Positions 35,879 through 44,864 of a stretch of 64,000 nt of DNA are shown here, piece after piece. Location of the stretch: positions 661,001 to 725,000 of the forward strand of contig NZ_LR743507.1 in the NCBI RefSeq assembly GCF_902712855.1, in the 5' to 3' direction. The notes beneath the pieces were generated by a model. That model worked only from the letters and a program-made list of their open reading frames with translations, was not told the origin of the DNA and did no database searches. This DNA comes from Variovorax paradoxus (GTDB lineage: Bacteria; Pseudomonadota; Gammaproteobacteria; Burkholderiales; Burkholderiaceae_C). A program made the translations under genes and the position numbers. How positions within the stretch are numbered: position 1 is the first letter of the stretch; each line of letters starts with the position of its first letter.

Positions 35879-36551
35879 CTTCGTGGCGGGACCGCTCGAC
35901 GCGCTGCTCACCGAGATCCGCGCCTGCCGTGCCTGCGCGCTGCACCTGCCGCTCGGGCCGCGCCCGGTGCTGCAGGCCAGCGCGAGCGCGCGGCTGCTCA
36001 TCATCGGCCAGGCACCGAGCCTCACCGTGCACCAGACCGGCGTGCCATGGGACGACCGCAGCGGCGAGCAACTGCGCCGCTGGCTCGGCATCGACCGCGC
36101 CATCTTCTACGACGCCGCGCGCGTCGCGCTCATGCCGATGGGCTATTGCTACCCGGGCCGCGGCACCAGCGGCGACCTGCCACCGCGCCGCGAATGCGCC
36201 GCGCTGTGGCACGACAGGCTGCTCGCGCAGATGACGCAGGTCGAGCTGACGCTGCTCGTCGGCCAGTATGCGCAGCGCCATGTGCTGGGCGCGAAGGCGC
36301 GCGCCGGCGTCACCGAGACCGTCGAGGCCTTCGCCGATTACGCGCCCCGCTTCATCCCGTTGCCGCATCCGTCGCCGCGCAACACGGGCTGGTTCAAGCA
36401 CCATCCGTGGTTCGAGAGCGATGTGCTGCCGGTGCTGCGCGAGCGGGTGCAGCTTGCGCTTGCGCCATCGCTCACCTTGGAGCGGACAGGGCCGGCGCCT
36501 TCACCCGCATCGCCGGGCGCATCCGCGCGCAGCAGCAGGCGCATCCGGTGA
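35850..36551 (+). CDS. Uracil-DNA glycosylase-family protein
   Basis: A 233-aa protein from the start at 35850. Motif 1 is IIGQAPSLTVHQTG, and motif 2 is PLPHPSPRN, both in the positions used by uracil-DNA glycosylases. The stretch YCYPGRGTSGDLPPRRECAALW, split here, is typical of a Fur/UDG-like bacterial branch without the iron-sulfur cysteines of families 4 and 5. It may act in base-excision repair; activity on uracil is not certain. The gene overlaps the previous one by 29 bp. Confidence 0.8.
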   Translation: MPSSGRSQTDFVAGPLDALLTEIRACRACALHLPLGPRPVLQASASARLLIIGQAPSLTVHQTGVPWDDRSGEQLRRWLGIDRAIFYDAARVALMPMGYCYPGRGTSGDLPPRRECAALWHDRLLAQMTQVELTLLVGQYAQRHVLGAKARAGVTETVEAFADYAPRFIPLPHPSPRNTGWFKHHPWFESDVLPVLRERVQLALAPSLTLERTGPAPSPASPGASARSSRRIR

Positions 36552-36580
36552 ATGCCGGTGAAAGGCCGGCGGCGCGCGCC

Positions 36581-36928
36581 TCACCACCAATGCCAGCGCG
36601 CGATGTCGTCGCTCAGTCCCATCAGCAGCAACGCCACGGCCACCAGCGCGACGATGCACTTGGTGCGCCGCGACATCCCTTCCTTCGGCGCGTAGGTTTC
36701 GGCGTCGCCGCTGAAGTGCACGCCGCAGTGCGGGCACTGGCGCACGTAGCCGAAGATGGGCTCGCCGCAGCGGGCGCAGGGCACTTCGCCGGGGCCGGGT
36801 TCGTTCGATGGCGGCGCATCGCGCAAAGCCTGGGCGGCGGCGCGCTGTCTCAGCCTTTGCCTTTCCAGCCGCATGCGGCGTTCGCGGTGCGCGGCCAGGT
36901 CGATGGGTTCGTCGGGCTTGTCGGACAT
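36581..36928 (-). CDS. Small zinc-ribbon membrane protein
   Basis: A 115-aa protein. A charged N-terminal helix (DLAAHRERRMRLERQRLRQR) is followed by a zinc ribbon (CARC and CPHC, about residues 51-69) and one C-terminal membrane segment (CIVALVAVALLLMGLS). Its function is unknown. Its start lies 14 bp after the stop of the 560-aa gene, so the two are probably co-transcribed. Confidence 0.7.
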   Translation of the reverse strand: MSDKPDEPIDLAAHRERRMRLERQRLRQRAAAQALRDAPPSNEPGPGEVPCARCGEPIFGYVRQCPHCGVHFSGDAETYAPKEGMSRRTKCIVALVAVALLLMGLSDDIARWHWW

Positions 36929-36942
36929 CGGAGAAGTTCGGT

Positions 36943-38625
36943 TCAGCGCGCCTTCGGCGCGGGCTTGCTGCGTGCCGAAGGTCGCCGCGGCGGGCGGGCC
37001 TCCAGCACCAGTTCGGCGGGCAGCTGGTCGTTCCACGACTCGGTGAAATAGGCCCGGTCGCTGGGCACGAGTTGCGGCAGCGCCTCGCGCAGCAAGGCCA
37101 GCGAGTGCCCGGCCGCCTCCAGCTCGCCTGCATGCGCGGCGTACCAGGCGTGCTCGAACAGCAGGCTGCAGTGCTGCAGCCCCGGGTAGCGGCGGCGCCC
37201 GGCCTGGTGGTCGGCCAGCCTCGCCTGCGCCACCTGCACCCAGCGCGCGGGCCAGTTCGTGGCGTCGAATGCATCGGCGAGCGGTCCGGCCAGCCGGGAG
37301 ACGGCCGCGGGGTCGAGCGGCTTTTGCGCGCGGAATTGCGCGAGCGTGGGTTGTTTTTCATTGTCCGGCGGCCTGCAGTGCCCGCGCGCGATGCGCATCA
37401 GGTAGATCGCGTTCCAGGCCGAGCGGCCCTGGCCGTCGGTGTGGCCGCACAGCCATTCGCTGAAGGCGATCCACTGCACCGCGCGGCGCGTGGTGTCCGC
37501 GTTGCCGTCGTGCGCCAGCGCAGGCAGGTCGGAGAGTCCGACGCGGTCGAACAGCCAGGCCGCCATGCCCATGTTGGCGGCCACGTGCTGCGCCGCGTCG
37601 AACGAGTGCGACTCGAACGCCGCCGCCAGCGCCTCGCCGAAGCGGCGCAGCGACTCCTCGGCCAGCGCGGCGGCGGCAGGCTTGTCGCCGGCCGCGAGCG
37701 CCAGCGCCTGCGAGCGGCACGCCAGCGCCCACAGGTTGCACCACTCGAAGCGCACGTCGGGATGGTGGCGCAGCACCAGCGCGCGCGATGCGTCCTCGGC
37801 CATGCCACCCAGCAGCGACTGCGCCAGCGGCAGGTCGCGCGCGGTGTAGGCGCACCAAGCCGAGACGATGCATTCCATCGCGCCGAGGTAGTCGTTGCCC
37901 GCCACGTGGTGCGCGAGCCGCTGCTTCTTGAGCGCCTGCAGCCGGCGCCGCGCCTGCTCGTTGTCGCCGAGCCGGCGCCACAGCATGGCTTCGTTCAGCG
38001 TGACCAGCGCGCGCTGGAAGTCGGTGGCGGCAAGCGTGCCGGCGAGGCGGATCGACTCCAGCGCACTGCCGTTGCCGCCGCCGGCATGGCCTGCCACCGG
38101 CGCCATCAGCCGCCCTTGCCGCGCCGCCTGCTGCGATGCGACCAGCTGCTTCCAGAAGGCGGCGTCCTGCAGGTGCACCGCATCGGGCGGCGTTGCGCCC
38201 GCACCCTGCGCCTTGCGCGAACGCAGGCCGAGGAACGAGGCCACCTCCTTCGCGGTGGCGGCATGGCCGTCGACCAGCACGCGCACTCGCTTCGCTTCGG
38301 AAGCCGGCAGCCAGAACGGGCCCTGGCTGCGCCGCTCGGCGTTCAGGAAGCGGGGCTCGCGCTGCGTGTCCTCGCCCCAGCCGACCTCGATGCCCCAGGC
38401 CTTGAAGTCGCGGAATGCGCGGCTCACCACCATGCGCAGCGTGCTCGCATCGGACACCTCGCCGCGCAGGTCCGCCAGCCTCACGAGGCCCGTGCCGGCC
38501 TCGTGGGCGTGCTGCATGCGAACCAGCAGCCAGAGCGACTGGAAAGCCGCGCGGCGGCCGTCGACCGACTGGGGCGACGTGAGCTCGATCGAGAGCAGGG
38601 CTGGGGACGCAACGGACTTGGGCAC
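36943..38625 (-). CDS. Uncharacterised 560-aa helical repeat-like protein
   Basis: No known family is recognised. The N-terminal 90 residues look like a winged helix (AAFQSLWLLVRMQHAHEAG... LADLRGEVSDASTLRMVVSRAF). The rest is almost wholly alpha-helical with TPR-like spacing (FQRALVTLNEAMLWRRLGDNEQARRRL and similar), ending in a basic tail. No membrane segment or signal peptide is seen. This layout resembles transcriptional regulators with TPR sensor domains, but that is only an inference. It is followed by the zinc-ribbon gene. Confidence 0.7.
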   Translation of the reverse strand: MPKSVASPALLSIELTSPQSVDGRRAAFQSLWLLVRMQHAHEAGTGLVRLADLRGEVSDASTLRMVVSRAFRDFKAWGIEVGWGEDTQREPRFLNAERRSQGPFWLPASEAKRVRVLVDGHAATAKEVASFLGLRSRKAQGAGATPPDAVHLQDAAFWKQLVASQQAARQGRLMAPVAGHAGGGNGSALESIRLAGTLAATDFQRALVTLNEAMLWRRLGDNEQARRRLQALKKQRLAHHVAGNDYLGAMECIVSAWCAYTARDLPLAQSLLGGMAEDASRALVLRHHPDVRFEWCNLWALACRSQALALAAGDKPAAAALAEESLRRFGEALAAAFESHSFDAAQHVAANMGMAAWLFDRVGLSDLPALAHDGNADTTRRAVQWIAFSEWLCGHTDGQGRSAWNAIYLMRIARGHCRPPDNEKQPTLAQFRAQKPLDPAAVSRLAGPLADAFDATNWPARWVQVAQARLADHQAGRRRYPGLQHCSLLFEHAWYAAHAGELEAAGHSLALLREALPQLVPSDRAYFTESWNDQLPAELVLEARPPRRPSARSKPAPKAR

Positions 38626-38677
38626 GTCCCGGATTGAACCTCAAAAAGAGGCCGTCGATCCGAACGGCCCGCGCTGA

Positions 38678-38872
38678 TCAGTAGCGGTGGCGGTCCAGCA
38701 ACCCGGGCACCTCGCTGCGCCCGATGCCGAGGTCGCGCAACTCGTGCTCGCTCATGCCGGTCAGCTGCCGCATGTCGGTGCGCGCGCGGCGTCCCCTCGT
38801 CATGCGGCGTCGCCAGCCGCGCAGGGCATGCATCAGGCGCTGATGAAAGAACGATGGCTTCGGCGCGGTCAC
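38678..38872 (-). CDS. DUF1127 small basic protein
   Basis: A 64-aa Arg-rich protein with the DUF1127 core TDMRQLTGMSEHELRDLGIGRSEV, split here, at residues about 32-55. Members of this family in other proteobacteria include RNA-binding regulators. It is divergent from a LysR gene. The C-terminus ends in RHRY. Confidence 0.85.
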   Translation of the reverse strand: MTAPKPSFFHQRLMHALRGWRRRMTRGRRARTDMRQLTGMSEHELRDLGIGRSEVPGLLDRHRY

Positions 38873-39009
38873 GATGGGCTCCTTGGTTGAGAGCGCTCAT
38901 CTTCCTGCGGTGCGTGATATTGTGGAAGTTGAGATTTCTGACACGATCCATCAGCTTCCCTGATATCGAAAACATCGCGTCAGCCGCACCGACACGCCTT
39001 GCTCACGCC

Positions 39010-39900
39010 ATGCGACAGCTCAACCTCGACCAACTGCGCACCCTCATCGCCATTGCCGACCTCGGCACCTTCTCCGCCGCTGCCAAGGCGCTGCACCTCG
39101 CGCAGCCCACGGTGAGCCTGCACATCAGCGAACTCGAATCCCGCCTCGACGTGCCGCTGGTGGTGCGCGGCAACCGGCGCGTCACGCCCACGCCGGCCGG
39201 CGCGGCCCTGGTGGAGCGCGGGCGCAAGCTGCTGCGCGACACCGACGATGCGGTGGAGACGGTCAAGCGCCAGGCGGAAGGCCGGGTGGGCCGGGTGCGG
39301 CTGGGCACGTCGACCGGCGTGCTGGTCGACCTGCTGCCGCAGGTGCTCGAGGCCCTGGGCGCGGAGCACGCGGGCATCGACGTCGAGGTGAGCATCCGCG
39401 GCTCCTACGAGGCCATGGAGCGCCTCGCGGCGGGCACGCTCGACATCGGCCTGGTGGCGATGCCCCAGCCGCCGATGCGTGGCATCGTCGTCACACCCTG
39501 GTGCGAGCAGCCCATGATGGCCTTCGTGCCGCGCCGCACGAAGGCGCCGAAGCGCGTCACGCCGGCGTGGCTCGCGGCACAGCCGCTGATCTTCAACGAA
39601 GCCACCACGCACATGTACCGGCTCACGATGGAATGGTTCGCCGAGGCCGGCTTCGCGCCGCGCGCGCGCATCGAGCTCAACTACGACGCGGCCATCCGCA
39701 GCCTGGTGGCGGCCGGCTATGGCGCTGCGCTGCTGCCGCTGCAGCAGAGCACCGACACCGGGCGCAACGACCGCATGCAGGTCCTGCCGGTGACGCCGAA
39801 ACTCACGCGCCGCGTGGGCATCGCGCATCGCCAGCACGCGCTGCTCGACGGCGCGACGCTGAGCGTGCTGAAGGTGCTGACGGCCTTCCGTCAGGCCTGA
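39010..39900 (+). CDS. LysR-family transcriptional regulator
   Basis: A 296-aa LysR protein with start at 39010 (MRQLNLDQLRTLIAIADLG). The HTH contains FSAAAKALHLAQPTVSLHIS. The effector domain starts VRLGTSTGVLVDLLPQVL. The in-frame extension to 38854 is not used, since it would add a non-typical tail overlapping the DUF1127 promoter region. Its targets are unclear; the divergent DUF1127 gene is the only neighbour. Confidence 0.86.
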   Translation: MRQLNLDQLRTLIAIADLGTFSAAAKALHLAQPTVSLHISELESRLDVPLVVRGNRRVTPTPAGAALVERGRKLLRDTDDAVETVKRQAEGRVGRVRLGTSTGVLVDLLPQVLEALGAEHAGIDVEVSIRGSYEAMERLAAGTLDIGLVAMPQPPMRGIVVTPWCEQPMMAFVPRRTKAPKRVTPAWLAAQPLIFNEATTHMYRLTMEWFAEAGFAPRARIELNYDAAIRSLVAAGYGAALLPLQQSTDTGRNDRMQVLPVTPKLTRRVGIAHRQHALLDGATLSVLKVLTAFRQA

Positions 39901-39921
39901 GGCTTCAGCGAGGCGCCGGGC

Positions 39922-40413
39922 TCATCGCGGCCTGGCGTACTCCGACTCGATCCAGGCGGTGGCGCTCGACGCCGTGAGCCTGAACGCAGGCGACACGTTG
40001 ACGCTGGCCAGTTCCGAGTCGTCGGCGTCGTCATAGGCGGTGAGCGTGGCCGACGGGTTGTCCTCGTCGGGCACGATGGCCAGCACCACGCGAACGCGCT
40101 GGTCGTTGCGCGCTGTGACGGTCACGCTCTTGTTGAGCGCGGCGTGCAACTGCTGTTCGTGGCGGCGGATGACTTCGGCCGCGGTCTTCACCAGCGTGGA
40201 GAAGGCGGGGCCGTCGAGCGGCTTGGGGTTCTTCTTGTCGCGGCCCATGGTCCAGGGGCCGACCAGGGCGGGCTCGGGGTCGCCGTGGCGGGTCATCTCG
40301 ACGGCCCAGCCGTCGTCTTCCTCGTTCTTGATGATGCGGGCGGTCCAGCGGTCGTCGCGCCAGAGGCGGTCTTGCTGCAGGGGAAGGGTCTCTGAGTCGT
40401 TCGTGTCGGTCAT
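39922..40413 (-). CDS. Conserved protein of unknown function coupled to a LysR gene
   Basis: A 163-aa soluble, acidic protein starting MTDTNDSETLPLQQDRLWRD. It begins DDRWTARIIKNEEDDGWAVEM, with a later helix AAEVIRRHEQQLHAALNKSVTV and a beta-rich C-terminus. No signal peptide or motif is recognised. Its start codon overlaps the stop of the upstream LysR gene (ATGA), so the two are translationally coupled. Confidence 0.72.
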   Translation of the reverse strand: MTDTNDSETLPLQQDRLWRDDRWTARIIKNEEDDGWAVEMTRHGDPEPALVGPWTMGRDKKNPKPLDGPAFSTLVKTAAEVIRRHEQQLHAALNKSVTVTARNDQRVRVVLAIVPDEDNPSATLTAYDDADDSELASVNVSPAFRLTASSATAWIESEYARPR

Positions 40414-41339
40414 CGGGATGCGGGAGTTCTTGCGCGCCCCATTGTCCCCTGCGCGCCGATGTAGGCCTGCAGGCCCTCGGCCAGCGCATCGAAGGCCACG
40501 CGGCAGCGCGGGCTCGCGCGCAGGTCCTCGTGCATGGTGACCCAGGTCTCGAGTTTCAGCGAGAGGGCGCGCGGCATCAGCCGCACCAGCGGCGGGCCGC
40601 GGCGTGCCAGCGCGACCTGGCACACGCCGATACCCGCGCCCGCGCGGATCAGCGCGAGCTGGGCGAGGTCGCTGTCGGTGCGCATCGAGAAGGCTTCGCG
40701 CGTGAAGCCCTTGAACGACTTGATCGCATCGCGCACGAAGGCCGAAGGCTGGTCGTAGCCGATCAGCGTGTGCGCCGCCAGCTCTTCGGGCGTGCGCGGC
40801 GTGCCGTGGCGCGCGAGGTAGTCCGGGTGCGCATGGAAGCCCAGCTCGATGTCGCCGATGCGGCGCGCCACCAGCTGCTCCTGGCGCGGGCGCACCATGC
40901 GCACGGCGATGTCGGCCTCGCGCCGCAGCAGGTCCTGCACGCGGTTGGTCGACACCAGCTCGATCTTCAGTGCCGGGTGCGCCTCGCGCAGCTTCGCCAC
41001 GATCGGCGGCAGGACCTCCACCCCGACCACCTCGCTGGTCGACACCCGCACCACGCCGCGCACGCCTTCGCCCTGGCTGGCGGCCGCGCGCTGCAGCGAG
41101 GCGGCGGTGCTCTCCATGGCCTCGGCATGACTGCGCAGCGCCAGCGCCACCTCGGTGGGCAACAGCCCCGTCTGCGAGCGCGTGAAGAGCACCACGCCGA
41201 GCGCTTCCTCGAGCGCCGCGACGTGCCGGCCGACGGTGGGTTGCGTGATGCCGAGCGCGCGTGCCGCGCCCGACAGCGACCCCTCGCGCAGCACGCCGAG
41301 GAAGGAGCGGTAGAGCTCCCAGCTGATGTTCCAGGTCAT
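40410..41339 (-). CDS. LysR-family transcriptional regulator
   Basis: A 309-aa LysR protein; the start at 41339 (MTWNISWELYRSF) is chosen over a longer in-frame start that would overlap the divergent promoter. HTH: LREGSLSGAARALGITQPTVGRHV over two helices. The effector domain begins VRGVVRVSTSEVVGVEVLPP. It is divergent from the NAD(P)-binding protein gene by 96 bp and presumably controls it. Confidence 0.86.
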   Translation of the reverse strand: MTWNISWELYRSFLGVLREGSLSGAARALGITQPTVGRHVAALEEALGVVLFTRSQTGLLPTEVALALRSHAEAMESTAASLQRAAASQGEGVRGVVRVSTSEVVGVEVLPPIVAKLREAHPALKIELVSTNRVQDLLRREADIAVRMVRPRQEQLVARRIGDIELGFHAHPDYLARHGTPRTPEELAAHTLIGYDQPSAFVRDAIKSFKGFTREAFSMRTDSDLAQLALIRAGAGIGVCQVALARRGPPLVRLMPRALSLKLETWVTMHEDLRASPRCRVAFDALAEGLQAYIGAQGTMGRARTPASR

Positions 41340-41435
41340 ACGGAAATGTATGGCCGATGGCAAGTGTTCGGCAATTCCATTCGAACTGCGTCCTGCCCAG
41401 AATTCATCCATCGATCACTGTTCTGGAGGTATCCC

Positions 41436-42428
41436 ATGGCACGCAACGGCACGGTTCTGGTTCTTGGCGCAACGGGCGGCATCGGCGGCGAGGTCGCCCG
41501 CCAGCTGCGCGATGCAAGCTGGCAGGTGCGCGCGCTCAGGCGCGGCGTTACCGCCGGGCTGCGTGACGGCATCCAGTGGATGCCCGGCGACGCGATGGAT
41601 GCGCAGGCCGTGCGCGAAGCCGCGCGCGGTTGCGAAGTCATCGTGCATGCGGTCAATCCGCCGGGCTACCGCCGCTGGTCGGAGCTGGTGCTGCCGATGC
41701 TCGACCACAGCATTGCCGCCGCGAGGGCCGAAGGCGCGACGATCGTGCTGCCCGGCAGCGTCTACAACTACGGGCCCGATGCCTTCCCGCTGCTGGCCGA
41801 GGATTCGCCGCAGCACCCGGTCACGCGCAAGGGCGCGATCCGCGTCGAGATGGAGCGGCGGCTCGAGGCCGCCAGCCGCGGAGGCGAGGGCGTGCGGGTG
41901 CTGGTCGTGCGTGCCGGCGATTTCTTCGGCCCGCGGGCCGGCAACAACTGGTTCTCGCAGGGGCTGGTGAAGGCAGGGCGGCCGGTCTCGGTCGTGAGCT
42001 ACCCGGGCAGCCCCGGCGTCGGTCACCACTGGTCGTACCTGCCCGACGTGGCGCGCACCATGGTCGAGCTGCTCGCGGTGCGCGACAGGCTCGACGCCTT
42101 TGCCAGCTTCCACATGGCCGGCCACTGGGATGCCGACGGCACGCGCATGAGCGAGGCCATCCGCCGCGTGGTGGCGCGCCGCACCGGCGTCGAGGTGCGC
42201 GTGTCGGCCTTCCCGTGGTGGTCGCTGCTGCTGGCATCGCCTTTCGTCGCCACCTTCCGCGAACTGCGCGAGATGCGCTACCTGTGGCGCACTCCGGTGG
42301 CCATGGACAACGCGAAGCTGTTGGCGCTGCTCGGCCGCGAGCCCTACACCCCGCTCGAAGAGGCCGTGGAAGCCTCGCTCGAAGGCATGGGCTGCCTCGC
42401 CGGAGCGCCGGTGCCCGCCGCCGCCTGA
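41436..42428 (+). CDS. NAD(P)-binding epimerase/reductase-like protein lacking the YxxxK pair
   Basis: A 330-aa Rossmann-fold protein. The dinucleotide motif GATGGIGGEVA is at the N-terminus, and SVYNYGPDAFPL follows the nucleotide sheet. The usual catalytic Tyr-x-x-x-Lys of extended short-chain reductases is not in the expected position (the segment reads VTRKGAIRVEME). It may be a regulatory or isomerase member. TGGAGGT lies 8 bp upstream of the start. It is divergent from a LysR gene. Confidence 0.82.
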   Translation: MARNGTVLVLGATGGIGGEVARQLRDASWQVRALRRGVTAGLRDGIQWMPGDAMDAQAVREAARGCEVIVHAVNPPGYRRWSELVLPMLDHSIAAARAEGATIVLPGSVYNYGPDAFPLLAEDSPQHPVTRKGAIRVEMERRLEAASRGGEGVRVLVVRAGDFFGPRAGNNWFSQGLVKAGRPVSVVSYPGSPGVGHHWSYLPDVARTMVELLAVRDRLDAFASFHMAGHWDADGTRMSEAIRRVVARRTGVEVRVSAFPWWSLLLASPFVATFRELREMRYLWRTPVAMDNAKLLALLGREPYTPLEEAVEASLEGMGCLAGAPVPAAA

Positions 42429-43370
42429 TCAGAAGACCGACAGGCCGGTGCGGGCGACGAACATCTCGAGCGCCTTCATGCCGAGCAGCGAGTTGCCGGT
42501 GGCGTCGAGCGCCGGCGACCACACGCACAGCGTGAGCTTGTCGGGCACCACCGCCACGATGCCGCCGCCCACGCCGCTCTTGCAGGGCAGGCCGATGGAA
42601 AAGGCCACGTCGCCGGCGGCGTCGTAGGTGCCGCAGGTCAGCATCAGCGCGTTGATGCGGCGGGTCTGCCGCTCGCCGGTGATCGCTGGCCGGCCGTCGA
42701 TCGGGTGGGCGCCGTCGCGGCACAGGAAGGCCGCGGCGCGCGCCAGCTGGCGGCAGCTCATGCGCAGCGCGCACTGGTGGAAGTAGGTGTCGAGCACCTC
42801 GGCCACGTCGTTGTCGATCTTGCCGAAGCTCTTCATGAAGTTGGCCAGCGCGATGTTGCGAAAGCCCGTCTCGGCTTCCGACTGCGCCACCTCGTCGTCG
42901 AAGCCGATGGGCTCGCCGCACAGGCTGCCCATGAGCGCGAGGATGTCGGCCTTGGCGCTGCCGCCGTTGGCGCTCGACTGGCTCACCAGCCGGTCGGCCA
43001 CCGCGATGGCACCGGCATTGATGAACGGGTTGCGCGGCTTGCCCTGCTCGTTCTCGAGCTGTACCAGCGAGTTGAAAGGGTTGCCCGAGGGCTCCCGGCC
43101 GATGCGCTCCCACAGCGCGTCGCCCATGCGCTGCATGGCGAGCGTGAGCGTGAAGAGCTTCGACACGCTCTGGATGGAGAAAGGCGTCTCGAAGTCGCCC
43201 GCGCCGGCCTCTTCGCCTTCGCAGGTGCGCAGTGCGATGCCGAACTGCCGTGCATCCACGCGCGCCAGCGCCGGGATGTAGCTCGCCACGGTGCCGCCCT
43301 GGCCGAGCTGCGGGCGCAGGGTGGCGGCGATCTCGTCGAGCACCGGCTGGAATCGGTTCATGGCTTTCAT
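42429..43370 (-). CDS. glsA: Glutaminase
   Basis: A 313-aa serine-dependent glutaminase of the beta-lactamase-like fold, which hydrolyses glutamine to glutamate and ammonia. The catalytic Ser-x-x-Lys is in FSIQSVSKLFTL, and other motifs are NPFINAGAIAV, SEAETGFRN and CGTYDAAGDVAF, with GVGGGIVAV. Start 43370 overlaps the upstream transporter stop (ATGA). Its stop abuts the stop of the convergent epimerase-like gene. Confidence 0.95.
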   Translation of the reverse strand: MKAMNRFQPVLDEIAATLRPQLGQGGTVASYIPALARVDARQFGIALRTCEGEEAGAGDFETPFSIQSVSKLFTLTLAMQRMGDALWERIGREPSGNPFNSLVQLENEQGKPRNPFINAGAIAVADRLVSQSSANGGSAKADILALMGSLCGEPIGFDDEVAQSEAETGFRNIALANFMKSFGKIDNDVAEVLDTYFHQCALRMSCRQLARAAAFLCRDGAHPIDGRPAITGERQTRRINALMLTCGTYDAAGDVAFSIGLPCKSGVGGGIVAVVPDKLTLCVWSPALDATGNSLLGMKALEMFVARTGLSVF

Positions 43371-44275
43371 GCCGGGCGTTGTACCGCGGGCCGGCGGTTC
43401 ACCAGCACGATTCCCAGCGCCACGCCCGCCAGCGCCACGATCAGCTGCGCCGTCAGCGGCTCCTTCAGCAGCACGACGCCGAACACCAGCGCGAACAGCG
43501 GCGTGAGGAAGGTGAAGGACGACATCTGCGTGGCCGGGTAGTGCCGCAGCAGCCACATCCATGCGAGGTAGCTGGCGAACGCGCCGACCACGGTCTGCAG
43601 GCCGATCGAGCCCCAGGCTGCCGCCGAGTATGCGAAGCCCCAGTGCTCGCCCAGCGCGAGCGACAGCAGCGGGCACACCGCGGCCGTCACGGCCACCTGG
43701 TAGAACAGCGTCTTCTCGGCGCTGGCCGTGGCCAGGCGCGTGGTGCGCAGCGTGATCGTGGTCAGGCCCCAGAGCATGCCGGCCGCGAGCGCCAGCGCAT
43801 CGCCGACCAGCTGCGTCGAGCTCATGTGGCCGAAGCCCTCGCTGAAGGCCAGCACCACCCCCGCGAAGGCGATCAGCAGGCCCAGCCACTGGAACCCGCG
43901 CAGCCGTTCGGTGGGCACCCAGCGCGGCAGCAGCAGCGACACCCAGAAGGGCGCGGTGTAGAGGAACACCGTGAGCCGCGACGCGCTGGTGTTCTGCAGC
44001 CCGAGGTAGATGCCCGCGAACTCGCCCGAGAACAGCAGCCCTGCCAGCAACCCGGGCCACAGCGTGCCATCGCGCTCGAACAGCGGCACGCCGCGCCGCA
44101 CGCACCACAGCCACAGCAGCGCCGTGGCGCCGACCATGCGGATCGACGCCTGCCACAGCGGTGGCACTTCGGTGACGGTCGTCTTGATGAGGATCTGCTG
44201 CAGTCCCCAGAAGGCGCAGCAGGCAATGAGCAGGCCGATGGCGAGGCTGTCGAGGTGGGTCTTGCGCTGGATCAT
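43367..44275 (-). CDS. EamA/DMT-family membrane transporter
   Basis: A 302-aa membrane protein with ten predicted helices in two EamA repeats, the usual size for drug/metabolite exporters of the RhaT/YdcZ group. It starts MIQRKTHLDSLAIGLLIACCAFWG. It is coupled to glsA by ATGA, so export of an amino acid or related solute is plausible but not shown. Confidence 0.88.
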   Translation of the reverse strand: MIQRKTHLDSLAIGLLIACCAFWGLQQILIKTTVTEVPPLWQASIRMVGATALLWLWCVRRGVPLFERDGTLWPGLLAGLLFSGEFAGIYLGLQNTSASRLTVFLYTAPFWVSLLLPRWVPTERLRGFQWLGLLIAFAGVVLAFSEGFGHMSSTQLVGDALALAAGMLWGLTTITLRTTRLATASAEKTLFYQVAVTAAVCPLLSLALGEHWGFAYSAAAWGSIGLQTVVGAFASYLAWMWLLRHYPATQMSSFTFLTPLFALVFGVVLLKEPLTAQLIVALAGVALGIVLVNRRPAVQRPA

Positions 44276-44369
44276 TCGCGGTCAATCGGTCGCGGCGCGT
44301 GGCCGCCAATTCGTCCGATGATCGTATCGCGGCCGCGGAGCCGGTGTACAACAGCGTGCGGTGCGGAGA

Positions 44370-44864
44370 TCACTTCGCCACCGGATACGGCGGCTTGCCA
44401 CGCGTGCCCGTCATCAGGTCGGGCACCACGGTCTCCACGTCGGGCAGTGCACGTGCGGCGCGCTCCAGCTTTCTCGCCAGCGCCGTGTTCGGCACGCAGC
44501 CCTGCAGGTACACCCAGCGGCGCTGGATCACGACCCATACGCTGCCCCGGTCCACGCCCGGCACGGCGCGCAGCGCGGCACGCACCTTGGGTGCGAGGGG
44601 CTTGTCGTAGCGGTAGGCATTGCTGTCGGCGCATTGGCCGGCCAGCCAGCAACTGGTGCCGCGCTCCAGCCGCGAATGGGTCTGCAGGCGGCGCTCCTCG
44701 GCCGTGTAGAACGGACCCTCGGGCGTGGCGCAGGCCGGCAGTCCGGCGGAGACCTGGAAGAACGGGTCGTCGAACCAGTTCTGCTTGGTCGGCCCCGCGG
44801 TTTCCTGCGCCGTGCCGGCCTGCGCGGCGAGCAGCGAGACGAGCAAGAGCGCAGGGCGGTGCAT
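44370..44864 (-). CDS. Exported BON-like domain protein
   Basis: A 164-aa protein with an N-terminal signal peptide (MHRPALLLVSLLAAQAGTAQ). The C-terminal half resembles a BON domain: KVRAALRAVPGVDRGSVWVVIQ, then WVYLQGCVPNTALARKLERAARAL, split here. Three or four cysteines suggest disulfides in the periplasm. Its start codon overlaps the flavin reductase stop (TGATG), so it is coupled to that gene. The function is unknown. Confidence 0.75.
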   Translation of the reverse strand: MHRPALLLVSLLAAQAGTAQETAGPTKQNWFDDPFFQVSAGLPACATPEGPFYTAEERRLQTHSRLERGTSCWLAGQCADSNAYRYDKPLAPKVRAALRAVPGVDRGSVWVVIQRRWVYLQGCVPNTALARKLERAARALPDVETVVPDLMTGTRGKPPYPVAK

